Shown here: positions 62,378-64,000 of the stretch, piece by piece
Numbering within the stretch: position 1 is the first letter of the stretch
Layout of the letters: each line of letters starts with the position of its first letter
NCBI RefSeq assembly: GCF_007747445.1
Contig: NZ_CP036425.1
Coordinates: 2,526,175 to 2,590,174, forward strand
Source of the DNA: Poriferisphaera corsica
GTDB taxonomy: Bacteria; Planctomycetota; Phycisphaerae; Phycisphaerales; Phycisphaeraceae
DNA: 64,000 nucleotides
Direction: 5' to 3'
Position numbers and translations under genes: made by a program
The notes under the pieces: model-generated
The model's input: the letters and a program-made list of their open reading frames with translations, nothing else
The model's database searches: none
Told to the model about the DNA's origin: nothing

Positions 62378-63805
62378 TTACTTCAAAGAGTACAATGCCT
62401 TTAAGGCTCGTTCTCGTGCAATCTTGTGATCAATAATTGGTTTGGGATAATTTATACCCAACTCTACACCTGCTTTTTTCAGAGTGTGCTCTGGGGCATT
62501 CCATGGCTGATGAATGAATTTATCTGGCATATTTTTAAGCTCAGGTAACCATGTACGTACGTACTCACCAGCTTTATCAAACTTTTCGCCCTGCGTAATT
62601 GGATTGAAAATGCGAAAATATGGGGCGGCATCTGCGCCGCAACCTGCGACCCATTGCCATCCAAGTGTGTTATTTGCATCGTCAGCGTCGAGTAATGTTT
62701 CTTCAAACCAATGTGCCCCTTCATGCCAATGGATTAACAGATCTTTGACTAAAAAAGATCCAACAATCATTCGCAATCTGTTATGCATGAAGCCTGTATG
62801 CCATAGTTGCCGCATACCTGCATCTACAATTGGATATCCAGTTTTACCAGTCTGCCAAGCTTTGAGTTCTTCCTGATTTTGTTTCCAAGGGAATGCGGAA
62901 TATTTATCATAGAGAGGTTTATCTAACGTGTGTGGGAAATGCCATAGGATGTAGTATGCAAATTCGCGCCATACCAGTTGCTTTAGATAAGCTTCTACCT
63001 CTGAATACTGCTTGGTTTTATTGAACTTTGATACGACTTTTGCCCAGATATACTTTGAACTTATGTCGCCATTGGCTAAGAAAACTGACATTTTTGAGGT
63101 AGCATCGACAGATGGGAAATCGCGTTTTTCCGAATAATCTAAGATGGCATTTTTGATAAATATATTCAGTTGCTTCTTAGCCTGCAGTTCACCTGGAGAC
63201 CAAATTTTGGGCCAATGATCGGACCAATTTTCTTCGGGTAACAAATGGAGTTCATTGATCTTTAAACTTTTTGGCCATCGTGTAATTGGCTTAAGTGATG
63301 TGGGAACAGGCTTGATATCCAGTTGCACGATATCATGCAAACATGCTTTCCGATAATGTGTGTAGACCTTATACGGATTGTTCTGCTGATTAAGAATTTG
63401 ATCTGGCTTAAACAACATATCTGGTGGGTATTGGTTGACTGTAATCTTCTGTTTTTCACATTCGCGTATAAGATTCTGATATTTTTTTATCTTCAATGGA
63501 TGAAGTGTTTGATGTAGATACAGCTTACTACATCGTACGTCATTAAGAAGATTTAGGAGTTCTTTTGATAAATCACCCTGCCTGATAATTAAGCGAGATT
63601 TCTTTTCATGAAGATTCTCATTCAAAGAGATAAGTGAGTAATGGTGCCACCATTTCTTGGCTGACCCCAATCGAATGCTGGGATGATGTACATAAACAGG
63701 TATGACCACATCGTGATGCTTACATGCATCGTAAAGTGCATGATGATCATGAATACGGAGTATTTCATCGAACAGAACAACTGCACTATCAATCTTTTCA
63801 ACCAT
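62378..63805 (-). CDS. phrB: Deoxyribodipyrimidine photolyase (cryptochrome/photolyase family)
   Basis: Photolyase repairs UV-made pyrimidine dimers using blue light and FADH. The 475-residue product has the N-terminal antenna domain (about residues 1-140) and the C-terminal FAD domain. The latter has AYLKQLVWREFAYYILWHFP, TGYPIVDAGMRQLWHTGFMH, NRLRMIVGSFLVKDLLIHWH, WQWVAGCGADAAPYFRIFNP and KFDKAGEYVRTWLPEL. All expected positions are present, including the HNRxRM and the Asp/Asn-rich DADDANNTLGWQW. It is a class I CPD-type sequence by overall pattern. Confidence 0.95.
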   Translation of the reverse strand: MVEKIDSAVVLFDEILRIHDHHALYDACKHHDVVIPVYVHHPSIRLGSAKKWWHHYSLISLNENLHEKKSRLIIRQGDLSKELLNLLNDVRCSKLYLHQTLHPLKIKKYQNLIRECEKQKITVNQYPPDMLFKPDQILNQQNNPYKVYTHYRKACLHDIVQLDIKPVPTSLKPITRWPKSLKINELHLLPEENWSDHWPKIWSPGELQAKKQLNIFIKNAILDYSEKRDFPSVDATSKMSVFLANGDISSKYIWAKVVSKFNKTKQYSEVEAYLKQLVWREFAYYILWHFPHTLDKPLYDKYSAFPWKQNQEELKAWQTGKTGYPIVDAGMRQLWHTGFMHNRLRMIVGSFLVKDLLIHWHEGAHWFEETLLDADDANNTLGWQWVAGCGADAAPYFRIFNPITQGEKFDKAGEYVRTWLPELKNMPDKFIHQPWNAPEHTLKKAGVELGINYPKPIIDHKIARERALKALYSLK

Positions 63806-63845
63806 GACAACTCAACCCATAAAGGCATGTATTTTCAAGTTAATA

Positions 63846-64000
63846 CTACTGCGGCTTGTTCTGTATATCATTTAAACGCCAATCGTATGGAATCCATTGT
63901 ATTTCTGGCTCTTCGCCATTATTCAGCAAAGTGGCAATCTCAGGTCTATATTGCGCGATGAAATAGAGTATACCTTGAACATTAATCTCGAAATCTGTAG
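63846..64000 (-). CDS. C-terminal end of an unknown gene, cut by the window edge
   Basis: On the minus strand the last 50 codons of a frame are open from the window edge to TAG at 63846. The translation (NVQGILYFIAQYRPEIATLL, then NNGEEPEIQWIPYDWRLNDI) has protein-like composition and ends 40 bases before the photolyase gene on the same strand. I do not recognise the family. Reading past the right edge is needed to identify it. Confidence 0.5.
   Translation of the reverse strand, partial: TDFEINVQGILYFIAQYRPEIATLLNNGEEPEIQWIPYDWRLNDIQNKPQ

Noticed and set aside
63683-63961. Plus-strand frame over the start of the photolyase gene
   Set aside because: It is antisense to phrB and to the better-supported partial gene at the edge.
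1-64000. tRNA, rRNA, CRISPR array, insertion sequence or prophage
   Set aside because: No cloverleaf-like sequence, rRNA segment, regular spaced repeat array, transposase or phage gene was found on either strand by reading.

Overview
The window looks like an ordinary chromosomal segment of a planctomycete, most likely class Phycisphaerae (inference). The support is three short secreted proteins with PEP-CTERM tails, an RNase E/G with a long basic tail, PilZ and YyaL-type proteins, moderate GC content, and many small secreted proteins with no recognisable family. There is no 16S rRNA, tRNA, phage, insertion sequence, CRISPR array or defence island. About 44 protein genes are supported. Most are housekeeping or metabolic and lie in short runs that change strand often.

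Layout. 0-6 kb: nuoN (the end of a complex I operon entering from the left), small unknown proteins, a histidine phosphatase, and a TetR regulator divergent from a secreted tandem-YHS protein. 6-13 kb (minus strand): HAD phosphatase, feoA-feoB ferrous iron uptake, a large TPR protein and an isolated trpA. 14-19 kb: a membrane glycosyltransferase, then an lptF-lptG-like permease pair. 19-24 kb: RNase PH, a secreted protein, a UDP-sugar 4,6-dehydratase, PilZ and TatD. 24-30 kb: YyaL, a lipoprotein nuclease, a VOC protein and a PEP-CTERM protein. 29-39 kb: ilvC, pgl, zwf, mnmG, an unusually short MgtE-like transporter and fumC. 39-44 kb: a very long coiled-coil protein and a Na+/H+ antiporter. 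44-48 kb: two PEP-CTERM proteins, metK and several repeat elements. 48-62 kb (plus strand): ptsI, RNase E/G, dxr, rseP, yidC, mnmE, smpB and an MFS carrier, followed by a photolyase on the minus strand and a gene cut by the right edge.

Some genes work together. zwf and pgl are the first two steps of the oxidative pentose phosphate pathway. feoA and feoB form one iron uptake unit, with a Fur-like dyad upstream. MnmE and MnmG, encoded 24 kb apart, form one tRNA-modifying complex. dxr-rseP is a common neighbourhood, and YidC and RseP both act in the inner membrane. The LptF/LptG-like pair and the glycosyltransferase suggest an outer membrane with exported glycolipid.

The least ordinary content lies between the genes. 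There is a REP-like hairpin family in which one flank is always followed by G-runs. There is a separate TAGTGCTAG repeat placed at gene edges. Short CTAAT-N5-ATTAG palindromes sit on or next to stop codons. An approximately 80-nt folded RNA candidate lies between metK and ptsI, and a perfect 16-bp palindrome lies between the TetR gene and its divergent neighbour. The GC skew of the plus strand changes sign three times, twice inside intact genes, regardless of gene direction. I saw no obvious new multi-gene system. The repeat families, the RNA candidate, the SR-like tail of the RNase and the truncated MgtE are the best leads.
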